DNA of 64,000 nt from Thauera sp. 2A1 (GCF_009469595.2 NZ_SSXV01000011.1:62001-126000); one strand, 5' to 3'; positions 17,980 to 26,717 are shown, counted from the first letter of the stretch. Program-made: numbers and translations. Notes: generated by a model not told the origin, from the sequence alone.

Positions 17980-20388
17980 ATGAGCACACATCACGACTCG
18001 CACGCAGACCACCGCCATGCGCGCGGTGCCCCCTCCGGTCATGAAGGCGGCCACGACGGCGGCGGTCATGGCGCTGCGCCTGCCGCCGCGGCGGAACCCG
18101 ACAAGGATCCGGTATGCGGCATGACGGTCAAGCAGGACTCGTCGTGGCGGGCAGTGCACGCCGGCCATACCTATCGCTTCTGCAGCGCGAACTGCCTGCA
18201 GAAGTTCGAGGCCGAACCCGCGAAGTATCTGCAACCGGCAGCAGCGGTGCCTGCTGCATCGAAGAGTGCCGAAACGTCGGGCACAGAATACACCTGCCCG
18301 ATGCACCCGGAAATCCGCCAGATCGGCCCCGGCACCTGCCCCAAATGCGGCATGGCGCTGGAGCCGGTGATGCCGGGGGGCGAAGGGGGCGAAGAGGGAG
18401 AGAACCCGGAGCTGGCCGATTTCCGCCAACGATTCTGGTGGACCTTGCCGCTCACCGTGCTGGTCACGCTGATCGCGATGTCCGGCGGTCTGTTCGACCG
18501 CCTGCTCGGCGCCGGTCGCCCCTGGGTTGAGCTGGCGCTTGCGACGCCGGTGGTGCTGTGGTCGGGCTGGCCCTTCTTCGTGCGCTGCGTGCAGTCGATC
18601 CGCAATCGCAGCCCCAACATGTGGACGCTGATCGGCATCGGCACCGGCTCCGCCTATGTGTATAGCCTCATCGCCACGGCGGCACCCGACCTGTTTCCGC
18701 CCTCGTTCCGCATGGGGGCACATGTCGCGGTCTATTTCGAAGCGGCGGCGGTGATCATCTCGCTGACCCTGCTCGGTCAAGTCATGGAGCTGAAGGCGCG
18801 CTCCGAGACCGGCGCCGCAATCAAGGCCCTGCTCGGCCTGGCGCCGAAAACCGCGCGCCGCATCCGCGCCGACGGCGGCGAGGAGGATATCCCACTCGCC
18901 CATGTGCATCCCGGCGACCGCCTGCGGGTGCGGCCCGGCGAGAAGGTGCCGGTCGACGGCGCGGTGGTCGAAGGCGAAAGCGCGGTTGATGAATCCATGC
19001 TCACCGGCGAACCGATGCCGGTGACGAAGCGCCCCGGCGACAAGCTGATCGGCGCCACGCTCAACACCAGCGGCGCGCTGGTGATGTTGGCAGAGAAGAT
19101 CGGCGCGCAGACGGTACTGTCGCAGATCGTGCAGATGGTCGCGCAGGCGCAGCGCTCGCGGGCGCCGATGCAGCGCCTGGCCGACGTCGTCGCCGGCTGG
19201 TTCGTGATCGGCGTGGTGACGATCGCGGTGACCACGCTGCTGGTGTGGGGCTTGTTCGGCCCGCAACCGAGCTGGGCCTACGGCCTGATCAATGCGGTGG
19301 CGGTGCTGATCATCGCCTGCCCGTGCGCGCTCGGCTTGGCGACGCCGATGTCGGTGATGGTCGCCACCGGCAAGGCAGCCACGCACGGCGTGCTGTTCCG
19401 CGACGCCGCCGCGATCGAATCGCTGCGCAAGGTCGATACGCTGATTGTGGACAAGACCGGCACCCTCACCGAGGGCCGGCCCGCGTTCCACGGCGTTGCC
19501 GCGGCAAACGGCTGGAGCGAGGCCGACGTGTTGCGCATCGCTGCCAGTCTCGACCAGGGCAGCGAGCATCCGCTCGCCCACGCCATCGTCGCTGAGGCGA
19601 AGCTGCGCTCCCTGGCGCTGAGCACGGCGGAAAGCTTCGAATCGTCTTCCGGGATCGGCGTGCGCGGCACCGTCGACGGCCGACGGGTCGTCCTCGGCAA
19701 TACCGCGCTGATGGAAGACGAACAGGTCGCGTGGCAAGCGCTCGCAGAACGCGCCGAAGCCCTGCGCCTGGAAGGCGCCAGCGTGATGTACCTCGCCGTC
19801 GATGGCCAGGCGGCGGGCTTGCTCGCGGTCGCCGACCCGGTCAAGGCCACCACGCCGGCCGCGCTGCAGGCGCTGCGCGATAGCGGGCTGCGCATCATCA
19901 TGGCGACCGGCGACGGCCTTACCACCGCGCGCGCAGTCGGCGCCCGACTGGGCATCGACGAAGTCTTCGGCGAGGTCAAGCCGGCGGACAAGAACGACCT
20001 GGTCGCGAAGCTGCAGGGCGAGGGCTGCGTCGTCGCAATGGCGGGCGACGGCATCAACGACGCCCCGGCGCTCGCCCGCGCCCACGTCGGCATCGCGATG
20101 GGCACCGGCACCGACGTCGCGATGAACAGCGCACACCTGACGCTGGTGAAAGGCGACCTGCGCGGTATCGCCACCGCGCGCAACATATCCGTCGCCACGG
20201 TGCGCAACATGCACCAGAACCTCCTTTTCGCCCTGCTCTACAACGCACTGGGCGTACCGATCGCGGCCGGTGTGCTGTATCCGGTCTTTGGTCTGCTGCT
20301 GTCACCGATGATCGCCGCGCTGGCGATGAGCTTCAGTTCGGCGTCGGTCGTCGGCAATGCATTGCGGCTGCGCCGGGCGGAGGTATAG
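17980..20388 (+). CDS. copA: P1B-type copper-exporting ATPase with His-rich, YHS and metal-binding N-terminal domains
   Basis: An 802-residue heavy-metal ATPase from the ATG at 17980. Residues 1-35 are His-rich ([13 protein letters not shown]). Residues ~42-85 form a YHS domain ([10 protein letters not shown] ... [10 protein letters not shown]). Residues ~103-130 form the short heavy-metal-binding domain (YTCPMHPEI ... [10 protein letters not shown]). It then has eight helices with the CPC ion site (near 447), TGE (near 341), the phosphorylation motif DKTGTLT (near 491), the SEHPLA nucleotide site (near 528), GDGINDAP (near 689), and a last helix with MSFSS. There is no classical CxxC HMA domain. 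It exports Cu(I) from the cytoplasm to the periplasm and is preceded by a copper-box. Confidence 0.93.
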   Translation: MSTHHDSHADHRHARGAPSGHEGGHDGGGHGAAPAAAAEPDKDPVCGMTVKQDSSWRAVHAGHTYRFCSANCLQKFEAEPAKYLQPAAAVPAASKSAETSGTEYTCPMHPEIRQIGPGTCPKCGMALEPVMPGGEGGEEGENPELADFRQRFWWTLPLTVLVTLIAMSGGLFDRLLGAGRPWVELALATPVVLWSGWPFFVRCVQSIRNRSPNMWTLIGIGTGSAYVYSLIATAAPDLFPPSFRMGAHVAVYFEAAAVIISLTLLGQVMELKARSETGAAIKALLGLAPKTARRIRADGGEEDIPLAHVHPGDRLRVRPGEKVPVDGAVVEGESAVDESMLTGEPMPVTKRPGDKLIGATLNTSGALVMLAEKIGAQTVLSQIVQMVAQAQRSRAPMQRLADVVAGWFVIGVVTIAVTTLLVWGLFGPQPSWAYGLINAVAVLIIACPCALGLATPMSVMVATGKAATHGVLFRDAAAIESLRKVDTLIVDKTGTLTEGRPAFHGVAAANGWSEADVLRIAASLDQGSEHPLAHAIVAEAKLRSLALSTAESFESSSGIGVRGTVDGRRVVLGNTALMEDEQVAWQALAERAEALRLEGASVMYLAVDGQAAGLLAVADPVKATTPAALQALRDSGLRIIMATGDGLTTARAVGARLGIDEVFGEVKPADKNDLVAKLQGEGCVVAMAGDGINDAPALARAHVGIAMGTGTDVAMNSAHLTLVKGDLRGIATARNISVATVRNMHQNLLFALLYNALGVPIAAGVLYPVFGLLLSPMIAALAMSFSSASVVGNALRLRRAEV

Positions 20389-20655
20389 GCGCGACATCGC
20401 TGGGAGCTTTGGTCATGGAACTCGGACTCGACAACCGCGTGCAGGTCCGTTCGGCAATCTCACCGGCAGGATTTTTCCAATGACTGGGCCACCGGGCTTA
20501 CCCATTGCGCGCCCGGAGATCGGCTCGAATCAGCATTACAAAGATGTAATCGAAGGGTCAGCCTGCCGACGGCATGGAGGAATCAAGATGGCAACGCGGC
20601 GGAGGTATCCGTCGCGCCCGTCGTCGCATCCCGTTCATCCCCACGGAGGTCGATC
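20389..20655 (+). promoter_or_regulatory. Copper-box operator and leader before the Met-rich protein/oxidase operon
   Basis: ATTACAAAGATGTAAT at 20535-20550 is a perfect inverted repeat identical in its core to the site at 16754-16769. GTCAG follows at 20557-20561 with the same six-base gap. It lies 106 bases before the ATG at 20656, which itself has a clear GGAGG. The part of this gap before the box has no convincing gene; a 22-codon open frame at 20415 with a GGGAG in front is noted but not called. Confidence 0.75.
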
Positions 20656-21126
20656 ATGAAACGCCAGCTTTCCGCACCCGGTTTGATGCCGGTGCTTGCA
20701 ATATCTCTTGCCCTGCTCGCCGGGCCGGTTGCTGCTCAGGGCACCGGCGCGGGTGCCATGCGCCAGACTCAGGAATGGGCGCCAGCCGCCAGTGTCCCGG
20801 CGCTGCAGGTGCGCATGAAGGCGATCCGCGAAGCGACCGACCCCGAACGCCGCATGGCGCTGATGGAAGAACAGATCAAGGCCTTGGAAACCGCCTCGCA
20901 AGCGGTGACGCAGCCCTGTCCGATGGGCGGTCCGATGGGTGGTCCGATGGGCATACCGATGCAAGGTGGCCGCGGCCCCGGGACCGGGCCGGGCGCAGCA
21001 GGCGGCATGATGATGATGGACCCGACGCTGATGCAGGAGCACATGAAGATGATGCAGCAGCACCTCGACATGATGCAGCGGATGATGAAGGCGCCGGCCC
21101 CGGCTTCCCCGCCGGCGACGAAGTAG
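20656..21126 (+). CDS. Secreted methionine-rich protein, probable periplasmic copper binder
   Basis: A 156-residue protein with a signal peptide (LMPVLAISLALLAGPVAAQ). The mature part has a short helical segment (VRMKAIREATDPERRMALME), then a Met/Gly/Pro stretch (CPMGGPMGGPMGIPM) and a Met-rich helix (MMMMDPTLMQEHMKMMQQHL). Repeated Met with occasional His is typical of periplasmic Cu(I)-binding proteins. I recognise no named family. It is the first gene after copper-box 2 and is followed by another small secreted protein and the TolC/oxidase genes. Confidence 0.7.
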   Translation: MKRQLSAPGLMPVLAISLALLAGPVAAQGTGAGAMRQTQEWAPAASVPALQVRMKAIREATDPERRMALMEEQIKALETASQAVTQPCPMGGPMGGPMGIPMQGGRGPGTGPGAAGGMMMMDPTLMQEHMKMMQQHLDMMQRMMKAPAPASPPATK

Positions 21127-21198
21127 CGGCTGCGGCGAAGGCGGGGGCGGAACGCCCGCCCTCTGCGCCCGATAAAGAACAAAAAACGGATCATCCCA

Positions 21199-21513
21199 AT
21201 GCACAGAGAACGCATCCTCCGCGTCGCCGGAGGCATCGGTCTTGGGCTCGGCATCGTGTTGGGCGCCCAGGCCGCCGATACCGCATCCGCTATCCCCGAA
21301 CGCCCGGTCACGGCTGCGCCGCCACGGGCTGAAGGCGGGACGCGGGCCGAGACGGTGATCTTGCCTCCCTACCAGTCGCCGCTCGAAACCTACCGGCCTT
21401 ACCGGCCGGACGAGCCGATGCGCCCATGGCGTGAGGTGAACGACGAAGCGGGCAGCCTGGGCGGGCACGCGGGGCAGCTTGACCGCAGGGCCCGCCCGGG
21501 AGCGCAGCCATGA
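21199..21513 (+). CDS. Small secreted protein of the copper oxidase operon, unknown function
   Basis: A 104-residue protein with a signal peptide (GGIGLGLGIVLGAQAAD) and a Pro/Arg-rich mature part containing ILPPYQSPLETYRPYRPDEP. It has no recognised domain, and no Cys or His cluster. Its stop overlaps the start of the TolC-family lipoprotein gene by 4 bases, so it is translated with it. Context suggests a periplasmic accessory to the copper system; nothing in the sequence gives its function. Confidence 0.6.
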   Translation: MHRERILRVAGGIGLGLGIVLGAQAADTASAIPERPVTAAPPRAEGGTRAETVILPPYQSPLETYRPYRPDEPMRPWREVNDEAGSLGGHAGQLDRRARPGAQP

Positions 21514-22922
21514 GGCGGGCCTTGCCGTTGTCCGCGATGGCCGCGATCGTCCTGACCGGCTGTGCAGGCGTGACCATCGACGAGAACTACCGGGAAGTCC
21601 AGCGCTTCGCACAGACGCAGGCGGGGAGCGAGGTGCGATGGCTGCGCTCCGACGAGGAACGGGCCTCGATGAGCGCCGAGGTCGATCGCCTGCTGGAAAG
21701 ACCGTTGGCGATGGATGACGCGGTCCGCATCGCGCTGGGCTACAGCCCCGCGTTCCAGGTGCTGCTGGCGGAGGCGGCCTCCGCCTCGGCCGAGGCCACC
21801 CAGTCGGCCCGCATGCCCAACCCGGTGTTCAGCTTCGAGCGCTTGCTGCGTTCGGGTGGCGGCGAGCGCGAACTCGACATTGGCCGCTCGCTGAGCGTCT
21901 CGCTGCTCGATCTCCTGCTCCTGCCCGCACGCCTCGAGCGCGCCGAGTTCCGCCAGCAGCAGAGCCGGCTGCAGGCCTCGAGCGCGCTGCTGAGCACCGT
22001 CACCGAGGTGCGCCAGACCTGGATCGATGCGGTCGCCGCGCGCCAGATCGCGCGCTACCGGGAAGATGTGGCCGCGGCGGCCGGGACGACGGCCGAACTC
22101 GCACGCCGGATGCAGGCCGCCGGCAACTTCAGCCGCCTGCAACGCGCCCGCGAACAGGCGCTGTCGGCCGAATCGGTGGCGGCCGTCGTGCGTGCGCGCC
22201 AGAACGCGGCTGCCGCGCGTGAAGCCCTGGTGCGGCGCCTGGGGCTCACCCCGACCCAGGCCCTCGCGCTGAAACTGCCCGATCGCCTGCCCGAACTGCC
22301 CAAGGCGCCGATGGACGAAGCGACCGCCGGCAAGGTGCTGCTCGACGAACGGCTCGACCTGCGCATCGCACGTACCGAGCTCGACCGCACGGCGAAGGAA
22401 CTGGGACTGACGCGCGTGACCAGTGTCGTGAACGGCCTGCATCTGTCGGGCGTCAGCAACAGCGAAACCGGACAGCCGACCCAGAAGGGCTTCGAGGTCG
22501 AACTGCCGCTGCCGCTGTTCGACTTCGGCGATGCGGCGCGCTCGGGCGGTCAGGCGCGTTACCTCGCGGCCTTCAATCGCACCGTCCGGGTTGCCCGCGA
22601 TGCCGCTTCGCAGGTGCGCACGACCTACGACGGCTATCGCAGCGCCCATGATCTGGCGCGTCATTACCGCGACGAGATCGTCCCGCTGCGGCAGAGCATC
22701 GTCGACGAGTCGGTGCTGCAATACAACGGCATGCTGATCGGCGTATTCGACCTGCTCGCCGAAAGCCGTGCCCAGATCGCGAGCGTGGTGCAGGCGATCG
22801 AAGCCGAGCGCGACTTCTGGCGCGCCGACGCCGCCCTGCGGGCCAGCCTGCTGGGGCAGCCGATCACCCCGCTCGTCCTTCAAGCCAGCGAAGCCCCGGC
22901 GGCAGCCAGCGGCGGCCATTGA
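21510..22922 (+). CDS. TolC-family outer-membrane lipoprotein
   Basis: A 470-residue protein with a lipoprotein signal peptide (lipobox LTGC near residues 16-19) and two outer-membrane-efflux repeats rich in Ala, Arg and Gln. It is about the size of CusC/OprM-type ducts, though there is no RND pump or fusion protein in this operon; the cus genes 4 kb downstream have their own duct. It lies between two secreted-protein genes and the multicopper oxidase, 17 bases before the oxidase ATG. It may serve the ATPase or act as an outer-membrane copper protein like PcoB-position genes in other clusters; the latter is a guess. Confidence 0.75.
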   Translation: MRRALPLSAMAAIVLTGCAGVTIDENYREVQRFAQTQAGSEVRWLRSDEERASMSAEVDRLLERPLAMDDAVRIALGYSPAFQVLLAEAASASAEATQSARMPNPVFSFERLLRSGGGERELDIGRSLSVSLLDLLLLPARLERAEFRQQQSRLQASSALLSTVTEVRQTWIDAVAARQIARYREDVAAAAGTTAELARRMQAAGNFSRLQRAREQALSAESVAAVVRARQNAAAAREALVRRLGLTPTQALALKLPDRLPELPKAPMDEATAGKVLLDERLDLRIARTELDRTAKELGLTRVTSVVNGLHLSGVSNSETGQPTQKGFEVELPLPLFDFGDAARSGGQARYLAAFNRTVRVARDAASQVRTTYDGYRSAHDLARHYRDEIVPLRQSIVDESVLQYNGMLIGVFDLLAESRAQIASVVQAIEAERDFWRADAALRASLLGQPITPLVLQASEAPAAASGGH

Positions 22923-22939
22923 GAAACCCGGAGACCCTC

Positions 22940-24355
22940 ATGTCGAACCGACGTCAGTTCCTCGCCGGTGCCGGCCTGCTGGCCGCCGCCGGCGCCGTCA
23001 GCCGGGTGGCGATGGCCGCCCTGCCCGAACCGGTGATCCAGTCGAGTGCCGCCACTGCCGCGCCGCTGCTCCCGCGAGGCGTGACCGGCGCGGGCCGCCC
23101 CTACGACCCGGTGGTCACGCTCAACGGCTGGACCGCGCCGTGGCGCATGAACGCCGGCGTGAAGGAGTTCCACCTCGTCGCAGAGCCGGTCGAGCGCGAG
23201 ATCGCGCCCGGCATGGTGGCGCGGCTGTGGGGCTACAACGGCCAGTCGCCGGGGCCGACGATCGAGGTGGTGGAAGGCGACCGCGTGCGCATCTTCGTCA
23301 CCAACCGCCTGCCCGAGCACACCACCATCCACTGGCACGGCCAGCGCCTGCCCAATGGCATGGACGGGGTGGGCGGCCTCAACCAGCCGCAGATCCCGCC
23401 GGGCAAGACCTTCGTCTACGAGTTCGTCGCCCGCCGCCCCGGCACCTTCATGTACCACCCGCACGCCGACGAGATGGTGCAGATGGCGATGGGCATGATG
23501 GGCTTCTGGGTCACCCATCCGCGCGCACCGCATCCGCACATCGCGCGCGTCGACCGCGACTTCTGCTTCCTGCTCAACGCCTACGACATCGAGCCAGGCA
23601 GCTACGTGCCGAAGGTGAACACCATGCTCGAGTTCAATCTGTGGACCTGGAACAGCCGCGCCTTTCCCGGCATCGACTCGCTCAATGTGCGCAAGGGCGA
23701 CCGCGTGCGCGTGCGCATCGGCAACCTGACGATGACCAATCACCCTATCCACATCCATGGTCACGAGTTCGAGGTCACCGGCACCGACGGCGGGCCGACT
23801 CGCCCCGAATCACGCTGGTCCGAGGTCACCACCGATATCGCGGTGGGCCAGATGCGGCAGATCGAGTTCATCGCCGACGAGGAAGGCGACTGGGCGATGC
23901 ACTGCCACAAGTCGCACCACACCATGAACGCGATGGGCCACGGCGTGCCGACCATGATCGGCGTCGACCACCGCGGCCTGGTCGAGGGCATCCAGAAGCT
24001 GGTGCCCGACTACATGCTGATGGGCGAGCGCGGCATGGCCGACATGGGCGAGATGGAGATGCCGCTGCCCGACAACACGCTGCCGATGATGACCGGCCAG
24101 GGGCCGTTCGGCGCGGTGGAGATGGGCGGCATGTTCACCGTGCTGAAGGTACGCCGCGAACAGAAGCCGGGCGACTATTCCGACCCGGGCTGGTTCCGCC
24201 ATCCGCCCGGCACCGTCGCCCACGAGTGGACCGGCGCACCGCTGGCCGAAGCGCCGCGCAGCCGCTCGGCCGGCGGCCGGGCGATGCGGCGCGTGCAGGA
24301 CGCGCCGACGGTCGAGATGCAGGTGCGCAAGCCGGCCGGGCATGAAGGGCATTGA
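22940..24355 (+). CDS. Tat-exported multicopper oxidase (copper resistance type)
   Basis: A 471-residue oxidase. The N-terminus (SNRRQFLAGAGLLAAAGAV) carries a twin-arginine signal. All four copper-ligand motifs are present: HWHGQ (near 131), HPHAD (near 174), HPIHIHGHEF (near 268), and HCHKSHHTMNAM (near 320), the last with the type 1 Cys, His and Met at the correct spacing. The region after ~345 is Met-rich (MADMGEMEMPLPDN) and probably binds extra Cu(I). It likely oxidises Cu(I) to Cu(II) in the periplasm. The ATG at 22940 has GGAG 6-9 bases upstream; an in-frame start at 22919 is less likely. A cupredoxin follows. Confidence 0.9.
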   Translation: MSNRRQFLAGAGLLAAAGAVSRVAMAALPEPVIQSSAATAAPLLPRGVTGAGRPYDPVVTLNGWTAPWRMNAGVKEFHLVAEPVEREIAPGMVARLWGYNGQSPGPTIEVVEGDRVRIFVTNRLPEHTTIHWHGQRLPNGMDGVGGLNQPQIPPGKTFVYEFVARRPGTFMYHPHADEMVQMAMGMMGFWVTHPRAPHPHIARVDRDFCFLLNAYDIEPGSYVPKVNTMLEFNLWTWNSRAFPGIDSLNVRKGDRVRVRIGNLTMTNHPIHIHGHEFEVTGTDGGPTRPESRWSEVTTDIAVGQMRQIEFIADEEGDWAMHCHKSHHTMNAMGHGVPTMIGVDHRGLVEGIQKLVPDYMLMGERGMADMGEMEMPLPDNTLPMMTGQGPFGAVEMGGMFTVLKVRREQKPGDYSDPGWFRHPPGTVAHEWTGAPLAEAPRSRSAGGRAMRRVQDAPTVEMQVRKPAGHEGH

Positions 24356-24370
24356 CTGGCCCCGCATGCC

Positions 24371-24424
24371 ACGACGAGCACGACGAGAACGACGAGAACG
24401 ACGAGAGCGACGAGAACGACGAGG
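24371..24424. repeat. Six tandem copies of a 9-base unit between oxidase and cupredoxin genes
   Basis: Six consecutive 9-base units of the form ACGACGAGA (variants ending GAGC, GAGA, GAGG, one beginning GCG) run from 24371 to 24424, in the 97-base gap between the oxidase stop and the cupredoxin start at 24453. Read in the frame of the cupredoxin they would encode RRERRERR, a low-complexity extension before the signal peptide, so they are treated as non-coding. Confidence 0.85.
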
Positions 24425-24452
24425 AATCGAACCCGAACATGCGGAGACCCGA

Positions 24453-24965
24453 ATGAAGACCCGTCGCACCTTTCTCGCCCTCGGCCTCGCCGCGGGCGTT
24501 GCCACGCTGTTCGCCCCGGGCCGCCGTGCCCTGGCCCACGGCGATGCTGCCCACCCCGCGCAAAGGACGGGCCCGGTCGTGCGCGAGCAGCAGGACTGGG
24601 GCATCGCCGGCGAGGCGAAGGCGGTGCGCCGCACCATCCCGATCACGATGAGCGACGACATGCGCTTCACCCCGGACCACATCGAGGCGAAGCGCGGTGA
24701 AACAGTGCGTTTCACCCATCGCAATGTCGGCAAGGTCATGCATGAGATGGTGATCGGCACGCCGGCCGCACTCGCGGAACATGCGGCGCTGATGGAGAAG
24801 TTTCCGGAAATGGAGCACGAGGAGCCGTGGATGGCCCATGTGGCACCCGGCGGAAAGGGCGAGATCGTGTGGCAGTTCAACCGCGCCGGGGCGTTCGAGT
24901 TCGCCTGCCTGATTCCCGGGCACTATCAGGCGGGGATGAGGGGAACGATCGTCGTCAGGCCCTGA
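24453..24965 (+). CDS. Tat-exported cupredoxin-like copper protein
   Basis: A 170-residue protein from the ATG at 24453 with a twin-arginine signal (KTRRTFLALGLAAG). The mature domain is a cupredoxin: IPITMSDDMRFTPDHI, then a His ligand in VMHEMVIG, and a C-terminal CLIPGHYQAGM with type 1 Cys, His and Met correctly spaced. It lies 97 bases after the multicopper oxidase on the same strand and would be a periplasmic copper carrier or electron partner for it. An upstream in-frame start at 24342 would read through the 9-base repeat into an Arg-rich stretch and is rejected. Confidence 0.85.
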   Translation: MKTRRTFLALGLAAGVATLFAPGRRALAHGDAAHPAQRTGPVVREQQDWGIAGEAKAVRRTIPITMSDDMRFTPDHIEAKRGETVRFTHRNVGKVMHEMVIGTPAALAEHAALMEKFPEMEHEEPWMAHVAPGGKGEIVWQFNRAGAFEFACLIPGHYQAGMRGTIVVRP

Positions 24966-24991
24966 ACACGCGCCGCGCTCCTCCCCTGCCG

Positions 24992-26059
24992 TCAGGAGTG
25001 CCGATGACGATGGTGCGCGTCGGGGAAATGCGGATGTACGTGCCGCAGCGGTTCGTGGGTATGCACATGCCGATGGGGCTCGCTGCCGTCCCAGTCGAAG
25101 TCGTGGGTGTGGCGATGGTGCGCGTCATGCACATGCAGGTGGTCGTGCGTGATCGCCGCGTGAGTGTGCTCGTGCGCGTGACGTTCGGTGAGGTGCAGCC
25201 ACACGCCCACCGCCATCAGCCCGCCGGCCGCGACGAGCGCCCCGGTCAGCGGCTCGCCGAGCAGCACGGCGAGCGCCGCGCCGAAGAACGGGGCGATGCC
25301 GAAATAGGCGCCGGTGCGCGCGGTGCCGAGTTCGCGCAGGCCGACGACGAAGAGCGCGAGGCTGGCGCCATAGGCGAACAGGCCGACACCCATCGCCGCC
25401 AGGGCCGCGACCGGTGCCGGCAGCGCGGCACCCGCAGCCAGCGCGATGCCGAGATTGACCGTGCCGGCCACGAGGCCCTTGACCGAGGCGATCCAGGTGG
25501 GGTCGGCGAGCGATACGCGGCGCGTGAGGTTGTTGTCGATGGCCCAGCCCAGGCAGGCGCCGAGAACGAGCAGCGTCGGCACGATGCCGCCGAAGCCGGC
25601 CACCCCGCCGCTGCTCCTCGCCGGCCAGCTCAGCACCAGCGCGCCGGCGACGATGGCGAGCAGGCCGAGGGCGATGCGCCGATCCACGCCCTCGCGGAAC
25701 ACGGCCCAGGCGATCAGCGCGGTGAACACGGCTTCGGCGTTGAGCAGCAGCGAGGCGCCGGCGGCGGGCATGGCGGCGAGCCCGGACATCAGCAGCACCG
25801 GGGCGACGACGCCGCCGGCGAACACCGCAGCGGCAAACCAGCCGGCCTCGGCCGGCGCGAGGCGCACCTTGGGCACGCGCACGATCGCTCGGTAGAGGGC
25901 GAGGCCGAGCCCTGAGCCGAGATAGAGCAGGCTGGCCAGCATCCAGGGGTCGATGTCGCGCAGCAGCAGCTTGGCGAGCGGCGTGCCCGCGCCGAACAGC
26001 AGCGCGGCAGCGAGTGCGGCGCGTACGCCGCGCGAGGCGAGATGGGGCAGAAAGGGCAT
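24992..26059 (-). CDS. EamA/DMT-family transporter with a His-rich C-terminal tail
   Basis: A 355-residue membrane protein with ten predicted helices in two EamA halves (GSGLGLALYRAIVRVP; LLLNAEAVFTALIAWAVFREG; ARTGAYFGIAPFFGAALAVL). The last ~67 residues are soluble and hold about two dozen His (HAHEHTHAAITHDHLHVHD and so on), a metal-binding tail not usual for this family. The ATG at 26059 is chosen; a frame continues to 26149 without a credible N-terminus. It is convergent with the cupredoxin gene and divergent from the cus operon, facing copper-box 4. A metal or metal-complex role is inferred from the tail and context. Confidence 0.78.
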   Translation of the reverse strand: MPFLPHLASRGVRAALAAALLFGAGTPLAKLLLRDIDPWMLASLLYLGSGLGLALYRAIVRVPKVRLAPAEAGWFAAAVFAGGVVAPVLLMSGLAAMPAAGASLLLNAEAVFTALIAWAVFREGVDRRIALGLLAIVAGALVLSWPARSSGGVAGFGGIVPTLLVLGACLGWAIDNNLTRRVSLADPTWIASVKGLVAGTVNLGIALAAGAALPAPVAALAAMGVGLFAYGASLALFVVGLRELGTARTGAYFGIAPFFGAALAVLLGEPLTGALVAAGGLMAVGVWLHLTERHAHEHTHAAITHDHLHVHDAHHRHTHDFDWDGSEPHRHVHTHEPLRHVHPHFPDAHHRHRHS

Positions 26060-26150
26060 GCGTGAGGGTGGCGTGAGGGTGGGCGGCGTTGTGTTGGCGC
26101 GTGGACGCGTGCTGGACGTTATTCTTGACGCTGCGGGGTGGATAGCCAAT

Positions 26151-26177
26151 CTGACAAAAATGTAATGCTCGTGTCAG
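26151..26177 (+). promoter_or_regulatory. Copper-box operator 4, before cusF
   Basis: CTGACA (26151-26156), four bases, TGTAAT (26161-26166), six bases, GTCAG (26173-26177). The left part reads CTGACA-N5-GTAAT, which is, as I recall it, the published CopR-type box. The geometry of TGTAAT and GTCAG is identical to the three other sites in this window. It lies 61 bases before the cusF ATG. Confidence 0.75.
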
Positions 26178-26237
26178 CCGTGCGTCCCCAAGCAAGCGGC
26201 ACACTGGCGTCAGTTTCCATTTTCTGTGGAGTTCGAC

Positions 26238-26582
26238 ATGAAGATCGCCTTTTCCGTTTCGGCGCTGAGCCTTGCGCTGCTGGTTTCCGTTCCTGCCCAC
26301 GCCGCGAACGAGCACGACGCGCACCACACGCCCGCACCGGCCACCGCCGGCGCGGTGGCCGAGTTGTCCGAGGGCACGGTGAAGAAGGTGGACAAGGCGG
26401 CGGGCAAGCTGACGATCTCCCATGGCCCGCTGAAGAGCCTGGATATGCCGGCGATGACGATGGTGTTCCGCGCAGCCGATGCGGCGATGCTGGACAAGGT
26501 GAAGGCGGGCGACCGCATCCGCTTCGATGCGACCCGCGTGGGCGGGGCCTACACGGTGACGGTGCTGGAAGTTGCACAGTGA
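26238..26582 (+). CDS. cusF: CusF-type periplasmic copper/silver-binding protein
   Basis: A 114-residue protein from the ATG at 26238 (GGAG 6-9 bases upstream) with a signal peptide (SALSLALLVSVPAHA), a short His-containing linker (NEHDAHHT), and a CusF beta-barrel: EGTVKKVDKAAGKLTISHGP then DMPAMTMVF. The metal ligands His, Met and Met of the family are present. The Trp that caps the metal in E. coli CusF is replaced here by Met (DMPAMTM instead of NWPEMTM). CusF carries Cu(I)/Ag(I) to the CusCBA pump. It is first in the operon after copper-box 4, followed by a 210-base gap with a long hairpin. Confidence 0.88.
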   Translation: MKIAFSVSALSLALLVSVPAHAANEHDAHHTPAPATAGAVAELSEGTVKKVDKAAGKLTISHGPLKSLDMPAMTMVFRAADAAMLDKVKAGDRIRFDATRVGGAYTVTVLEVAQ

Positions 26583-26612
26583 TGTCTTGTCGTTGAGCTG
26601 GGTGCGCGGCCT

Positions 26613-26717
26613 GGAGAGCGGGCGGGGTGTCCATTCCGCGGGCTGCGGAACTCGCCCTCGCTTCGCTCGGTGCTCGGACAGTCCTCGCCCGCTCCATGGA
26701 CACCCCGCCCGCTCTCC
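26613..26717. repeat. Long perfect inverted repeat between cusF and cusC
   Basis: Two perfect 22-base arms, 26613-26634 (starting GGAGAGCGGGCGGGG) and 26696-26717 (starting ATGGACACCCCG), surround a 61-base spacer. The spacer holds smaller dyads (CCGC-GGGCT-GCGG near 26636) and the segment CTCGCTTCGCTCG. The whole fills most of the 210-base gap between cusF and cusC. It could act as a transcript-processing or attenuation structure that sets cusF above cusCBA, or be a miniature repetitive element. No transposase is near. Confidence 0.75.

Noticed and set aside
20415..20483. A 22-codon open frame (MELGLDNRVQ start) with GGGAG in front, between the copper ATPase and copper-box 2.
   Set aside because: Too short, no homology recognised, and upstream of the operator rather than between operator and gene. 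It could be a decayed gene start but evidence is thin.
26613..26717. Inverted repeat considered as ends of an insertion sequence.
   Set aside because: The spacer is only 61 bases, has no open frame, and no target duplication could be seen.
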